From assembly GCA_003135455.1 (NCBI GenBank), contig PLBV01000097.1:10598-45200 (forward strand): 34,603 nucleotides of DNA. The letters are read 5' to 3'. The notes beneath the pieces are model-generated. The model was not told where the DNA came from. It saw only the letters and a program-made list of their open reading frames with translations, and did no database searches. Shown one piece after another: positions 13,065 to 20,766 of this stretch (positions are counted from its first letter, which is position 1; the number at the start of each line of letters is the position of its first letter). The DNA comes from Hyphomicrobiales bacterium. Its GTDB lineage: Bacteria > Pseudomonadota > Alphaproteobacteria > Rhizobiales > Methyloligellaceae. The position numbers were made by a program, and so were the translations under genes.

Positions 13065-14507
13065 ATGCAAAGCTGGTTCAACTTCCTGTTCGGCTCTGAG
13101 GGGTCATCGGTCCGCTCGACTGGCTGGCCCCCGGGCCTCGTCCTGATCGAGACGGGCGCTGACGGGATTATTGCCGCCGCCTTCCTCGTCATCGCCGCGG
13201 CGCTCCTCTACATGCGATGGAAGCCGCCCGGCCGGAACCCCGGCGAGACGGCACTGCTCTGGCTTTTCATTCTCTTCATCTCCGCTAGTGGCCTCGCCCA
13301 TCTTGCTTCGCTGTTCGCGCTGTGGTGGCCGGTGCAGGGCTTAGAAGGGCTGCTGAAGGCCGCGGCCGCACTGTTCGCGCTCACCACCGCCATCGTCATC
13401 TGGAAGCTGACGCCGCAGCTGTTGCGGCTGCCCTCGCGCGATCGCCTGCAGGCCGAGATCGCCGCCCATTTGCGCACCTTCGAGGAGCTGAAAGCGGCGA
13501 GGCATCAGCTCGAGGAGCGGGTCGAGGCACGTACCAAGGAGCTGGCAGAAGCCAAGCAGCGCTTCGAGATCGCGCTTCGCGGCTCGCCCATCACGGTGTT
13601 CAGCCAGGACAAGGACATGCGCTTCAACTGGATGCATAACCCTCCAGCCGGGCTGATACCGGACCGCGTGATCGGCAAGACTGACGCCGAGGTGCTGCCG
13701 CCGGAAGCGGCAGTCCCCATCGCGGCGGCCAAGCGCAAAGCCATGGAGACGGGCGACTCCCAAGAGCTCGAGGTCAGTTGCGAGCTGTTCGGGCGCCGCA
13801 GGTCCTTCTATCTCTTGATCGAGCCCTTGCGAGACGTCGGCGACGCCGTGATGGGCACGACCTCGGTCGCCGTCGACATCACCGAACGCAAGGCGTCGGA
13901 GGACCAGCTCCGCCTGCTGCTGCGCGAGCTGACCCACCGCTCGAAGAATCTTTTGACGGTCATCCATGCCATCGCGCGGCAAACCGCGTCACGCACCAGG
14001 TCGATCGACGATTTCCTGCAGCATTTCAGCAACCGCCTCATGGCCATCGGCTGCTCCCACGATCTTCTGATCGCCGACGACTGGCATGGCGCCTCGCTGC
14101 GTACCCTGGTCGAGCGGCAATTGAGTGCGCATGCCGACCTCTTCGGCGAGCAGATCGCCATAGAGGGCGAGGACGTCATGCTGAAGCCGGAGGCGATTCA
14201 GAATCTCGGCCTGGCGCTACACGAGCTTGCCACCAACGCCCAGAAATATGGGGCACTGTCGAGTGACAGCGGCCGTGTCGCCATCCGCTGGCAATTCTGC
14301 GAGGGGGACGCCTCCAAGCTGAAGCTCCTCTGGGAGGAGCAGGGCGGTCCGCCCGTGACCGAACCCGAACGGTCGGGTTTCGGCCGTGCCATGATCGAGA
14401 CGGTCGTGAGCCGGGCATTGGAAGGCGAGGTGGAGCTCACCTTTCCGACCCAGGGCGTGCGTTGCGTTATCGTCATTCCCGCCGCGCAAGTGGCGTCGCG
14501 CGGATGA
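13065..14507 (+). CDS. HWE-family sensor histidine kinase with ethylene-receptor-like membrane domain and PAS
   Basis: A 480-residue kinase. Residues about 24-118 hold three membrane helices resembling the ETR1-type N-terminal domain: the D-x6-Y/F and C/S-x3-H positions align as D33-F40 and S75-H79. A coiled coil (about 125-165) and a PAS fold (about 166-275, ending TSVAVDITERK) follow. The transmitter starts ELTHRSKNLLTVIHAIARQT with phospho-acceptor H291, and the HWE marks are H386 in LHELATNAQKYGALS and WEE at 423-425. HWE kinases are the usual activators of PhyR in Alphaproteobacteria, so this is a good candidate input for the stress switch 2-5 kb away; linkage is inference. The ribosome-binding site is weak. 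Confidence 0.88.
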   Translation: MQSWFNFLFGSEGSSVRSTGWPPGLVLIETGADGIIAAAFLVIAAALLYMRWKPPGRNPGETALLWLFILFISASGLAHLASLFALWWPVQGLEGLLKAAAALFALTTAIVIWKLTPQLLRLPSRDRLQAEIAAHLRTFEELKAARHQLEERVEARTKELAEAKQRFEIALRGSPITVFSQDKDMRFNWMHNPPAGLIPDRVIGKTDAEVLPPEAAVPIAAAKRKAMETGDSQELEVSCELFGRRRSFYLLIEPLRDVGDAVMGTTSVAVDITERKASEDQLRLLLRELTHRSKNLLTVIHAIARQTASRTRSIDDFLQHFSNRLMAIGCSHDLLIADDWHGASLRTLVERQLSAHADLFGEQIAIEGEDVMLKPEAIQNLGLALHELATNAQKYGALSSDSGRVAIRWQFCEGDASKLKLLWEEQGGPPVTEPERSGFGRAMIETVVSRALEGEVELTFPTQGVRCVIVIPAAQVASRG

Positions 14508-14510
14508 CCA

Positions 14511-14559
14511 GAGCATGATCCGGAAAAGTGGATGCCGATTTTCCGAAAAGATCATGCTC
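14511..14559. repeat. Dispersed palindrome, family B
   Basis: gagcatgatccggaaaa (14511-14527) pairs with ttttccgaaaagatcatgctc (14539-14559); the outer 10 bases are perfect. The sequence is of a type frequent between genes in Hyphomicrobiales genomes. It starts four bases after the kinase stop and is followed at once by a family A copy. Confidence 0.75.
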
Positions 14560-14571
14560 AATCAAAAAAAA

Positions 14572-14612
14572 TAGAGCGCTATCGCGATTCTATTTGACCC
14601 GATAGCGCTCTA
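14572..14612. repeat. Dispersed palindrome, family A, copy 4
   Basis: tagagcgctatcgc, loop gattctatttgac, ccgatagcgctcta, one stem mismatch. The loop is the reverse complement of the loop type in copies 1 and 2, so this copy is inverted. It could also act as a hairpin at the end of the kinase transcript. Confidence 0.85.
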
Positions 14613-14756
14613 AGGCTGGTGGAATAGGCGTCCCGTTCGATCAACGCGGTCGTGATTGGGCGTGCGCGCAAGTTGAATTGCCCGCCATCAGCCTCAGTTT
14701 ATGCTCGTGCCTAGAAATGATGGGCGGGCAAGAAGCCAAGCTGGCGAGGAGACAGC

Positions 14757-15263
14757 ATGATCACAAGACGCGACATCACCCTTGGCGCGGTCGGCGTCGC
14801 CGCCGTCGCGGTGACTGGCGCGGGACTGCTCAAGGCGCTGACCGCGCGCGCTCGCAGCGCCGAGACCTTCGAGGTCAACCACACGCCAGAGGAATGGCGG
14901 AAGCTGCTGACGCCGGAGCAATATGCGGTGTTGCGCGAGGAGGACACCGAGCGGCCCTTCACCAGCCCCTTAAACCATGAGAAGCAGACCGGCATGTTCG
15001 ATTGCGCGGGCTGCGATCTGCCGCTGTTTGCGTCGGCCACCAAGTTCGACAGCGGCACCGGCTGGCCGAGCTTTTATGCGCCGATCGAAGGGGCGGTCGC
15101 GAGTACCTCGGATAACACCTTCGGCATGGAGCGCACCGAGGTGCATTGCCGCCGCTGCGGCGGGCATCAAGGCCACGTCTTCAACGACGGCCCGAAGCCG
15201 ACAGGCTTGCGCTACTGCATCAACGGGGTGGCGCTGAAATTCGTCGCTCAAACAAAAAGCTAG
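14757..15263 (+). CDS. msrB: Peptide-methionine (R)-S-oxide reductase MsrB with Tat-like signal
   Basis: A 168-residue protein. Residues about 38-165 are a complete MsrB domain: zinc cysteines C83/C86 (FDCAGC) and C131/C134 ([13 protein letters not shown]), the [12 protein letters not shown] substrate motif, and catalytic C154 in [13 protein letters not shown]. It reduces the R form of methionine sulfoxide in proteins. The first 35 residues, [20 protein letters not shown], have a twin arginine followed by a hydrophobic stretch, so the enzyme is probably exported by Tat to the periplasm or membrane-anchored, unlike ordinary cytoplasmic MsrB. GGAG precedes the ATG. The stop TAG is the start of a family A palindrome. 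It stands alone between the stress island and the hopanoid locus. Confidence 0.93.
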   Translation: MITRRDITLGAVGVAAVAVTGAGLLKALTARARSAETFEVNHTPEEWRKLLTPEQYAVLREEDTERPFTSPLNHEKQTGMFDCAGCDLPLFASATKFDSGTGWPSFYAPIEGAVASTSDNTFGMERTEVHCRRCGGHQGHVFNDGPKPTGLRYCINGVALKFVAQTKS

Positions 15264-15302
15264 AGCGCTGTCGCGATTGGAACCTGACGCGAAAGCGCTC
15301 TA
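15261..15302. repeat. Dispersed palindrome, family A, copy 5
   Basis: tagagcgctgtcgc (15261-15274) and gcgaaagcgctcta (15289-15302), one stem mismatch. Its leading TAG is the msrB stop codon. Confidence 0.85.
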
Positions 15303-15595
15303 GGCGATAACCGCTGGCGCCGAAGCACGCTGGCTCGAGGCTGGTGACACGCACCAGGCTCCGCTTGCGGAAGGGAGTTGGCTCCGGACCTATGCCGTCC
15401 CTTTTGCGTTTCGGTAGAAAGCAGTATCCTCTTTAGAACATTGATCTAATTGGGTCCCTTGCGCAAAGTGAGGTACCGCAGCCGGCGATCTTCCGCCAGA
15501 GCGGCCGTGGACCAGCTTCGAATAAGTTGCGCAACTCTCCACGCGAGCGCGGCGACAACCGTTCACCTGTTTCGGAGTGAGGCTGACAGAGCACC
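15303..15595. other. Leader region of the hopanoid operon
   Basis: About 293 bases between the last family A repeat and hpnA. It should carry the hpnA-G promoter. No EcfG-type GGAAC/CGTT pair, no terminator and no credible small gene was seen; a region of lower GC lies around 15400-15460 (gaaagcagtatcctctttag). Confidence 0.5.
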
Positions 15596-16594
15596 GTGTC
15601 TAACAAAGATTGCGCGTTCGTAACTGGAGCCGCGGGCTTTGTCGGCTCCGCCGTTGTCAGAAAACTTTTGGCGGCAGGATTCAGAGTCCGCGCACTCGTG
15701 CGCCGACAGAGCCCCCGAACGAATCTTGATGGCCTCGACATCGAAATTGTCGAAGGCGACATGCTGGACAAAGACGCGATTGTCTCTGCGACGAGCGGCG
15801 CGCGCTACGTTTTCCACCTGGCGGCCGATTACCGGCTGTGGGCCCCGGACCCGGAGGAGATCATGCGGGCCAATTTGGAGGGGACGCGGGTGGTCATGGA
15901 GGCGGCGCGCGCTGTTGGAGTTGAGCGCATCGTCTATACCTCGAGCGTGGCGACCCTTAAGCTCCGCCAGGACGGATCGCCGGCGGACGAGACGACGCCT
16001 CTTTCGGAGAACGAGGGGATCGGCGCCTATAAGCGCAGCAAGATTGCCGCCGAGAGAATCGTTGAGCGCATGATCGGCAACGGCCTCCCGGCGATCATCG
16101 TCAATCCGTCGACTCCCATTGGGCCGCGCGACCTGCGCCCGACGCCCACGGGGCGCATGATCCTCGAAGCGGCGTTGCGCCGCATACCGGCCTTCGTGGA
16201 TACCGGCCTCAATCTGGTGCATGTCGACGATGTCGCCGCGGGGCATCTTGCTGCGCTCCGGCAAGGCCGGATCGGCGAGCGTTATATACTGGGCGGGGAG
16301 AACATGACGCTTTCCGAGATCCTCGGCAAAATCGCTTCCCTCATGGGTCACCGTCCGCCGCGCATGCGACTGCCACGCAGCCTCATCTACCCGCTCGCGT
16401 TCGGTGCTGAGGCCATTGCCCGCTTCACGAAGCGCGAGCCCTTGGTGACGCTTGATGGTCTTAGGATGGCCAAGCACCGGATGTTCTTCACTTCGGCGAA
16501 GGCGGAACGTGAGCTTGGCTATGGAGCGAGGCCGGCCGAGCAAGGTCTTCGCGATGCGCTGGACTGGTTCCGCCAAGCGGGCTTTCTGGCGTGA
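15596..16594 (+). CDS. hpnA: Hopanoid-associated sugar epimerase HpnA
   Basis: A 332-residue extended short-chain dehydrogenase/NAD-dependent epimerase. The Rossmann motif is VTGAAGFVGSAVVRKLL, and the catalytic YxxxK appears in GAYKRSKIAAERIV; HLAADYRLWAPDPEEIMRAN and LNLVHVDDVAAGH are typical of HpnA. Its precise reaction is unsettled; it is thought to act on sugar-type head groups. The GTG at 15596 is the only start that keeps the full nucleotide-binding motif, although its ribosome-binding site is weak. It is the first gene of the hpnA-B-C-D-E-shc-hpnG run, overlapping hpnB by four bases (GTGA). Confidence 0.93.
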   Translation: MSNKDCAFVTGAAGFVGSAVVRKLLAAGFRVRALVRRQSPRTNLDGLDIEIVEGDMLDKDAIVSATSGARYVFHLAADYRLWAPDPEEIMRANLEGTRVVMEAARAVGVERIVYTSSVATLKLRQDGSPADETTPLSENEGIGAYKRSKIAAERIVERMIGNGLPAIIVNPSTPIGPRDLRPTPTGRMILEAALRRIPAFVDTGLNLVHVDDVAAGHLAALRQGRIGERYILGGENMTLSEILGKIASLMGHRPPRMRLPRSLIYPLAFGAEAIARFTKREPLVTLDGLRMAKHRMFFTSAKAERELGYGARPAEQGLRDALDWFRQAGFLA

Positions 16595-17754
16595 CGGTCA
16601 GCGTGACAATTGCCTCCTTCGCCCTTGGCATTTGGCTCTACCTCATCTTTGCGCATGGCGCCTTCTGGCTTGGGCGCGAGTGCGATGATGAGGATCCGCC
16701 GGCGCTGCCAAAGGGACATCGCTGGCCAAGCGTTGTTGCGGTGGTGCCTGCACGCAACGAAGCCAACATGCTGCCCCGCAGCCTTGCCTCGCTATTGGCC
16801 CAGGACTATCCGGGGTCGCTTTCGCTCCTGATCGTCGACGACCAGAGCGACGACGGCACAGCGGCGGTCGCAGGGTCAATGGCTTCCGGCGCTTCCCGTG
16901 AGCTCGTCGTGGTGCAGGGCAGACCGCTGCCTGCTGAGTGGACGGGAAAGGTCTGGGCCATGCAACAGGGCGTTGCTCATGCCGAGATGCTCGGCAAGCG
17001 GCCTGACTATCTGCTGCTCACCGACGCTGACATCGAATATGCACCTGAGGCCCTGAGGCGTCTTGTGGTGCGGGCCGACGCCATGGGCCTGGTGCTGACG
17101 TCGCTTTTGGCGAAGCTCAATTGCGAGAGCCTCGCCGAGCGCGCGCTCATTCCCCCGTTCGTATTCTTCTTCCAAATGCTCTACCCGTTTGGCTGGGTGA
17201 ACCGCAGCACCAGCGCAATGGCGGCAGCGGCCGGTGGCTGCATGTTGGTCGAACGGCTGGCGCTCCAGAAAGCTGGCGGTATTGCAGTCATCCGCGCCGC
17301 GCTGATCGACGACTGTGCACTCGCGAAACTGATGAAGGCAGAAGGGCCAATCTGGCTGGGGCTGACCGACCGCGTCCGCAGTCTGCGACCGTATCCCCGT
17401 GTCCGCGATATTCGTCACATGGTTTCGCGGTCGGCCTATGCACAGCTTCGCTTCTCGCCGTGGCTGCTTTTCGGCACCTTGGTTGGCATGGTGGTGACAT
17501 ACCTCGCGGCGCCTATCCTCGCCATCTTTGCACCTTACCCTGCCAACGCGCTCGCCGCCCTAGCCTGGATACTGATGATGCTCGCTTTCCAGCCGACTTT
17601 GCGTCGCTATCGGCTGTCGCCCCTCTGGGGCGCCACGCTGCCCTTGGCTGCGGTAGCGTATTTGGCGTTCACTCTCGATTCCGCCTACCAGCACTGGCAA
17701 GGGCGCGGAGGAGCGTGGAAAGGACGGGTTCAGGCCCTTCCGGTGAAGCGATGA
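16591..17754 (+). CDS. hpnB: Hopene-associated glycosyltransferase HpnB
   Basis: A 387-residue membrane-bound family 2 glycosyltransferase. There is one N-terminal membrane segment (SFALGIWLYLIFAHGAFWLG), then the GT-A domain with VVAVVPARNEANMLPRSL, LLIVDDQSDDGTA and the metal-binding DAD in YLLLTDADIEYAP, and ALIDDCALAKLMKAEG near its end. Two or three hydrophobic helices follow around residues 285-375. The acceptor is not established; the family is tied to hopanoid loci. It starts with GTG inside the hpnA stop and ends on the hpnC ATG (ATGA overlap), so the three genes are translationally coupled. Confidence 0.92.
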   Translation: MTVSVTIASFALGIWLYLIFAHGAFWLGRECDDEDPPALPKGHRWPSVVAVVPARNEANMLPRSLASLLAQDYPGSLSLLIVDDQSDDGTAAVAGSMASGASRELVVVQGRPLPAEWTGKVWAMQQGVAHAEMLGKRPDYLLLTDADIEYAPEALRRLVVRADAMGLVLTSLLAKLNCESLAERALIPPFVFFFQMLYPFGWVNRSTSAMAAAAGGCMLVERLALQKAGGIAVIRAALIDDCALAKLMKAEGPIWLGLTDRVRSLRPYPRVRDIRHMVSRSAYAQLRFSPWLLFGTLVGMVVTYLAAPILAIFAPYPANALAALAWILMMLAFQPTLRRYRLSPLWGATLPLAAVAYLAFTLDSAYQHWQGRGGAWKGRVQALPVKR

Positions 17755-18623
17755 GGGTCGCAGCCAACTTCCATTCCGGCAAGACCGAACACGACGAGAA
17801 TTTTCCGGTTGCCTCGTTTCTCATCGCTCCACGCTTGCGTCGGCCGATCCTCAGCTTTTACCGCTTTGCCCGTGCGGCGGATGATGTCGCCGACCATGCT
17901 TCGCTTGGGGAAGGCGAGAAGCTCGCCTTGCTGGATGCGCTCGAAGACACCCTGCTCGGCAAGTCCGACGCCGCCGCAGATGCCCTGCCGCTGCGCGAGG
18001 TCCTGGCCGAGACTGGCCTCAAGCCAACGCACCCGCTCGATCTCCTGACCGCCTTCCGCGCCGACGTGTCCAAGCATCGCTACGCCGATTGGGCGGAGCT
18101 CATGGAGTATTGCCGTTATTCCGCCATGCCCGTCGGGCGCTTCGTGCTCGATCTGCACGGCGAGGCGCGCTCCGTCTGGACCTATGCCGACCCGCTCTGT
18201 GCCGCCTTGCAAATCATCAATCATATGCAGGATTGCGGAGGCGATTATCGCGCGCTGGATCGGGTCTACCTGCCGCTCGATATCTTGGAGGCTCATGGAA
18301 TAGGCGTGAACGTCTTGGCCTCACCCAGGGCCTCTCCGGCTCTGCGGTCTTGCCTTAGGTCCATTGCCGGGAGGACCGCTCAACTTTTATCGGAAGCCTC
18401 GAAACTTCCGCTCGCCGTAGAGGACACCCGGCTCGGCCTTGAGACCGGCATTGTCGTAAGGCTCGCGCAGAGGCTGATCGCGCTTCTGATGATCCGCGAT
18501 CCGCTGAGCGAGCGTGTGCACCTGACCAGGGCGGGTGCCGCTCTGCAGGCGGCACAAGGAGCGGCAGCCACGCTTGCGGCGAGGCTCGCTCAACCTTGGA
18601 CCTCTTCGTGGGCAGTTAAATAG
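17751..18623 (+). CDS. hpnC: Hydroxysqualene synthase HpnC
   Basis: A 290-residue trans-isoprenyl diphosphate synthase-fold enzyme. Aspartate motifs are seen in FYRFARAADDVADHA and in NHMQDCGGDYRALDRVYLP. In the HpnCDE route HpnD makes presqualene diphosphate, HpnC converts it to hydroxysqualene, and HpnE reduces that to squalene. The track ORF is extended upstream to 17121 through hpnB; the ATG at 17751 is preferred because it gives the family length, begins MRVAANFHSGKTEHDENFPV as homologues do, and overlaps the hpnB stop as ATGA. hpnD follows after two bases. Confidence 0.93.
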   Translation: MRVAANFHSGKTEHDENFPVASFLIAPRLRRPILSFYRFARAADDVADHASLGEGEKLALLDALEDTLLGKSDAAADALPLREVLAETGLKPTHPLDLLTAFRADVSKHRYADWAELMEYCRYSAMPVGRFVLDLHGEARSVWTYADPLCAALQIINHMQDCGGDYRALDRVYLPLDILEAHGIGVNVLASPRASPALRSCLRSIAGRTAQLLSEASKLPLAVEDTRLGLETGIVVRLAQRLIALLMIRDPLSERVHLTRAGAALQAAQGAAATLAARLAQPWTSSWAVK

Positions 18624-18625
18624 CG

Positions 18626-19474
18626 ATGAGCGGTATGGAGCGGCAGAAGGAAGCGCCTACAGCGCCGGCATCGACCGCGTCGCGAAGCTCCTTCTACCTC
18701 GCCATGCGTATGCTCGCCTCCAAGCAGCGACAGGCCATGTACGAGATCTACGCCTTCTGTCGCGCGGTCGACGATATCGCCGATGACGGAGGTCCACGAT
18801 CGGAGCGGCTCGCGATGCTCGATCGCTGGCGGGCGGATATTGCGCAGCTTTATGCGGGAGGCGGACCAACCGAGCTGACCAAGGGGCTCGCCATGCTCGT
18901 GCAGAGGTTCAGTTTGCGGAAGGAGGATTTCCTTTCCATCATCGATGGCATGGAGATGGACGTGCTTCGCGACATGCGAGCTCCGGATTGGGAGGCGTTT
19001 GATCTTTATTGCGATCGTGTGGCCTCGGCGGTCGGGCGGCTCTCGGTCAGGATTTTCGGCGTGGAGGAGGGGAAGGGGCAGCAATTGGCGCATCACCTCG
19101 GGCGCGCCTTGCAGATGACCAACATCCTCCGCGATCTAGACGAGGACGCAAAGCTAGGCCGTCTCTATCTGCCGAAAGAGGCCTTGGCGGAGGCGGGCAT
19201 AAGCGACGAGGACATCGGCAACGTGCTTGCGCATCCGGCGCTCGGCAACGTTTGCGCAGCCGTGGTCGCCCGCGCGCGATGGCATTTCGATGAAGCGTCG
19301 GCGGTGATGTTGCGCTGCAGCCGGGAAAGCGTACGCTCGCCGCGGATCATGGCCTCTGTCTATCGCGCCCTTCTCGATAAGCTTGTGGCGCGTGGCTGGT
19401 GGGCGCCACGAGAAGAAGTGCGCCCCTCGAAGCTTCAGTTTCTCTGGGCGGCTATGCGGTACGGCATTGTGTGA
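18626..19474 (+). CDS. hpnD: Presqualene diphosphate synthase HpnD
   Basis: A 282-residue squalene/phytoene synthase family enzyme. The two magnesium-binding aspartate motifs are clear: FCRAVDDIADDGGP and TNILRDLDEDAKLGRLYLP. SSFYLAMRMLASKQRQAMYE is the typical N-terminal part. It condenses two farnesyl diphosphates to presqualene diphosphate, the first committed step of hopanoid synthesis in this locus. It starts two bases after hpnC, and its TGA stop shares its last base with the ATG of hpnE. A more HpnC-like assignment is excluded by the canonical second motif. Confidence 0.93.
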   Translation: MSGMERQKEAPTAPASTASRSSFYLAMRMLASKQRQAMYEIYAFCRAVDDIADDGGPRSERLAMLDRWRADIAQLYAGGGPTELTKGLAMLVQRFSLRKEDFLSIIDGMEMDVLRDMRAPDWEAFDLYCDRVASAVGRLSVRIFGVEEGKGQQLAHHLGRALQMTNILRDLDEDAKLGRLYLPKEALAEAGISDEDIGNVLAHPALGNVCAAVVARARWHFDEASAVMLRCSRESVRSPRIMASVYRALLDKLVARGWWAPREEVRPSKLQFLWAAMRYGIV

Positions 19475-20766
19475 TGGGATGCGGAACGGTGCATATCGTG
19501 GGCGCCGGTCTTGCGGGCCTTGCCGCGGCGATCGGGCTCGTCGGCACCGGCCGTGAGCTCGTTGTGCACGAGCTCGCACGTCACGCGGGCGGCCGTTGTC
19601 GCTCCTATTTTGAGCCCGCTTTGGGGCTTACCATCGACAACGGCAATCATCTCCTACTATCCGCCAATCATGCGGCGCTGGCTTTTCTGAAGACGATCGG
19701 CAGCGAGGAAAAACTCGTAGGGCCGGAGGAGGCCGAATTTGCCTTCGCCGATCTTGCGTCGGGCGACCGCTGGGTGCTCCATCCGAATAAAGGGCGCCTT
19801 CCTTGGTGGATTCTTTCCAAGGCCCGGCGCGTGCCTGGCACGCGGCCGGTCGATTATTTGTCGCTGATGCGGCTGCTGCCGGAACGTCGCGATCGCACGC
19901 TGGGCGACGTCATTGAATGCGAGGGAATGCTCTACGAGCGCCTCTGGCGCCCCTTGTTTCTGGCGGCACTGAACACCGAACCCTCCGAAGCTTCGGCTCT
20001 GCTCGCGCGCGCCGTCCTGCGCGAAACGCTTGCACGCGGGGGCAGCGCCTGCCGTCCGCTGGTCGCGCAAGGGGGGCTTGGTCCGGCCTTCATCGCGCCC
20101 GCGCTCGACTACCTCGAGCGCAATGGGGGCAAGCTGCGCTTCGACCATCAGCTCCGCCGATTGGAGCTTGTGGGCGAGAAGGTGCGCGCGCTCGATTTTG
20201 GCGAGGATCTCGTGACCCTTACCGACGCCGACAGCGTCATTCTCGCAGTCCCGGCTTCGGTCGCTTCGCTGTTCCTGCCGGACCTGCCTGTGCCGACTAA
20301 ATTCCGTGCGATCGTCAATGCGCATTTCAAGCTCGACCCTCCCAAGAGCGTCCCCAGCGTCCTCGGCCTTGTCAACGGAACGGCGGAATGGCTGTTCGCC
20401 TTTCCCGGCCGCCTCTCCGCCACCATCAGCGCCGCTGACCGATGGATCGAAGTGCCCCGCGAGGTCCTGGCAACAAAGATTTGGGCGGACATCGCAAGAC
20501 TGACCGGTGCTGGTGACGAGCTCCCGCCTTGGCAGATCGTCAAGGAGCGACGTGCGACCTTTGCCGCACTTCCGCACGAGAACGCCAAACGCCCGCCGCC
20601 GCAAACGCGCTGGCGTAATCTTTTTCTTGCCGGTGACTGGACCGCGACGGGGCTCCCCGCCACCATTGAGGGCGCGATCAGGTCCGGCAACAGCGCCGCC
20701 CGTCTGGTGAAGACGGCGGCTCAAGCCCGATCTCTCAATGGCAGTGGAAGAGGAATGCGCTCATGA
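19474..20766 (+). CDS. hpnE: Hydroxysqualene dehydroxylase HpnE (FAD-dependent)
   Basis: A 430-residue flavoprotein of the phytoene desaturase/amine oxidase fold. The N-terminus has the FAD motif VHIVGAGLAGLAAAIGL and the follow-on HAGGRCRSYFEP; the C-terminus has the matching NLFLAGDWTATGLPATIEGA and IRSGNSAARL. It reduces hydroxysqualene to squalene. The track start at 19399 lies inside hpnD; the ATG at 19474, overlapping the hpnD stop (TGATG), places the FAD motif close to the N-terminus as in the family. Its stop overlaps the shc ATG by four bases. Confidence 0.93.
   Translation: MGCGTVHIVGAGLAGLAAAIGLVGTGRELVVHELARHAGGRCRSYFEPALGLTIDNGNHLLLSANHAALAFLKTIGSEEKLVGPEEAEFAFADLASGDRWVLHPNKGRLPWWILSKARRVPGTRPVDYLSLMRLLPERRDRTLGDVIECEGMLYERLWRPLFLAALNTEPSEASALLARAVLRETLARGGSACRPLVAQGGLGPAFIAPALDYLERNGGKLRFDHQLRRLELVGEKVRALDFGEDLVTLTDADSVILAVPASVASLFLPDLPVPTKFRAIVNAHFKLDPPKSVPSVLGLVNGTAEWLFAFPGRLSATISAADRWIEVPREVLATKIWADIARLTGAGDELPPWQIVKERRATFAALPHENAKRPPPQTRWRNLFLAGDWTATGLPATIEGAIRSGNSAARLVKTAAQARSLNGSGRGMRS

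Noticed and set aside
12723-13070. Minus-strand ORF of 115 codons upstream of the kinase
   Set aside because: No domain, signal peptide or good ribosome-binding site; the start lies over the kinase start, and the composition looks like translated noncoding DNA.
17121-17750. Upstream extension of the hpnC ORF
   Set aside because: It overlaps the well-supported hpnB frame; the ATG at 17751 in the ATGA overlap gives the correct family length.
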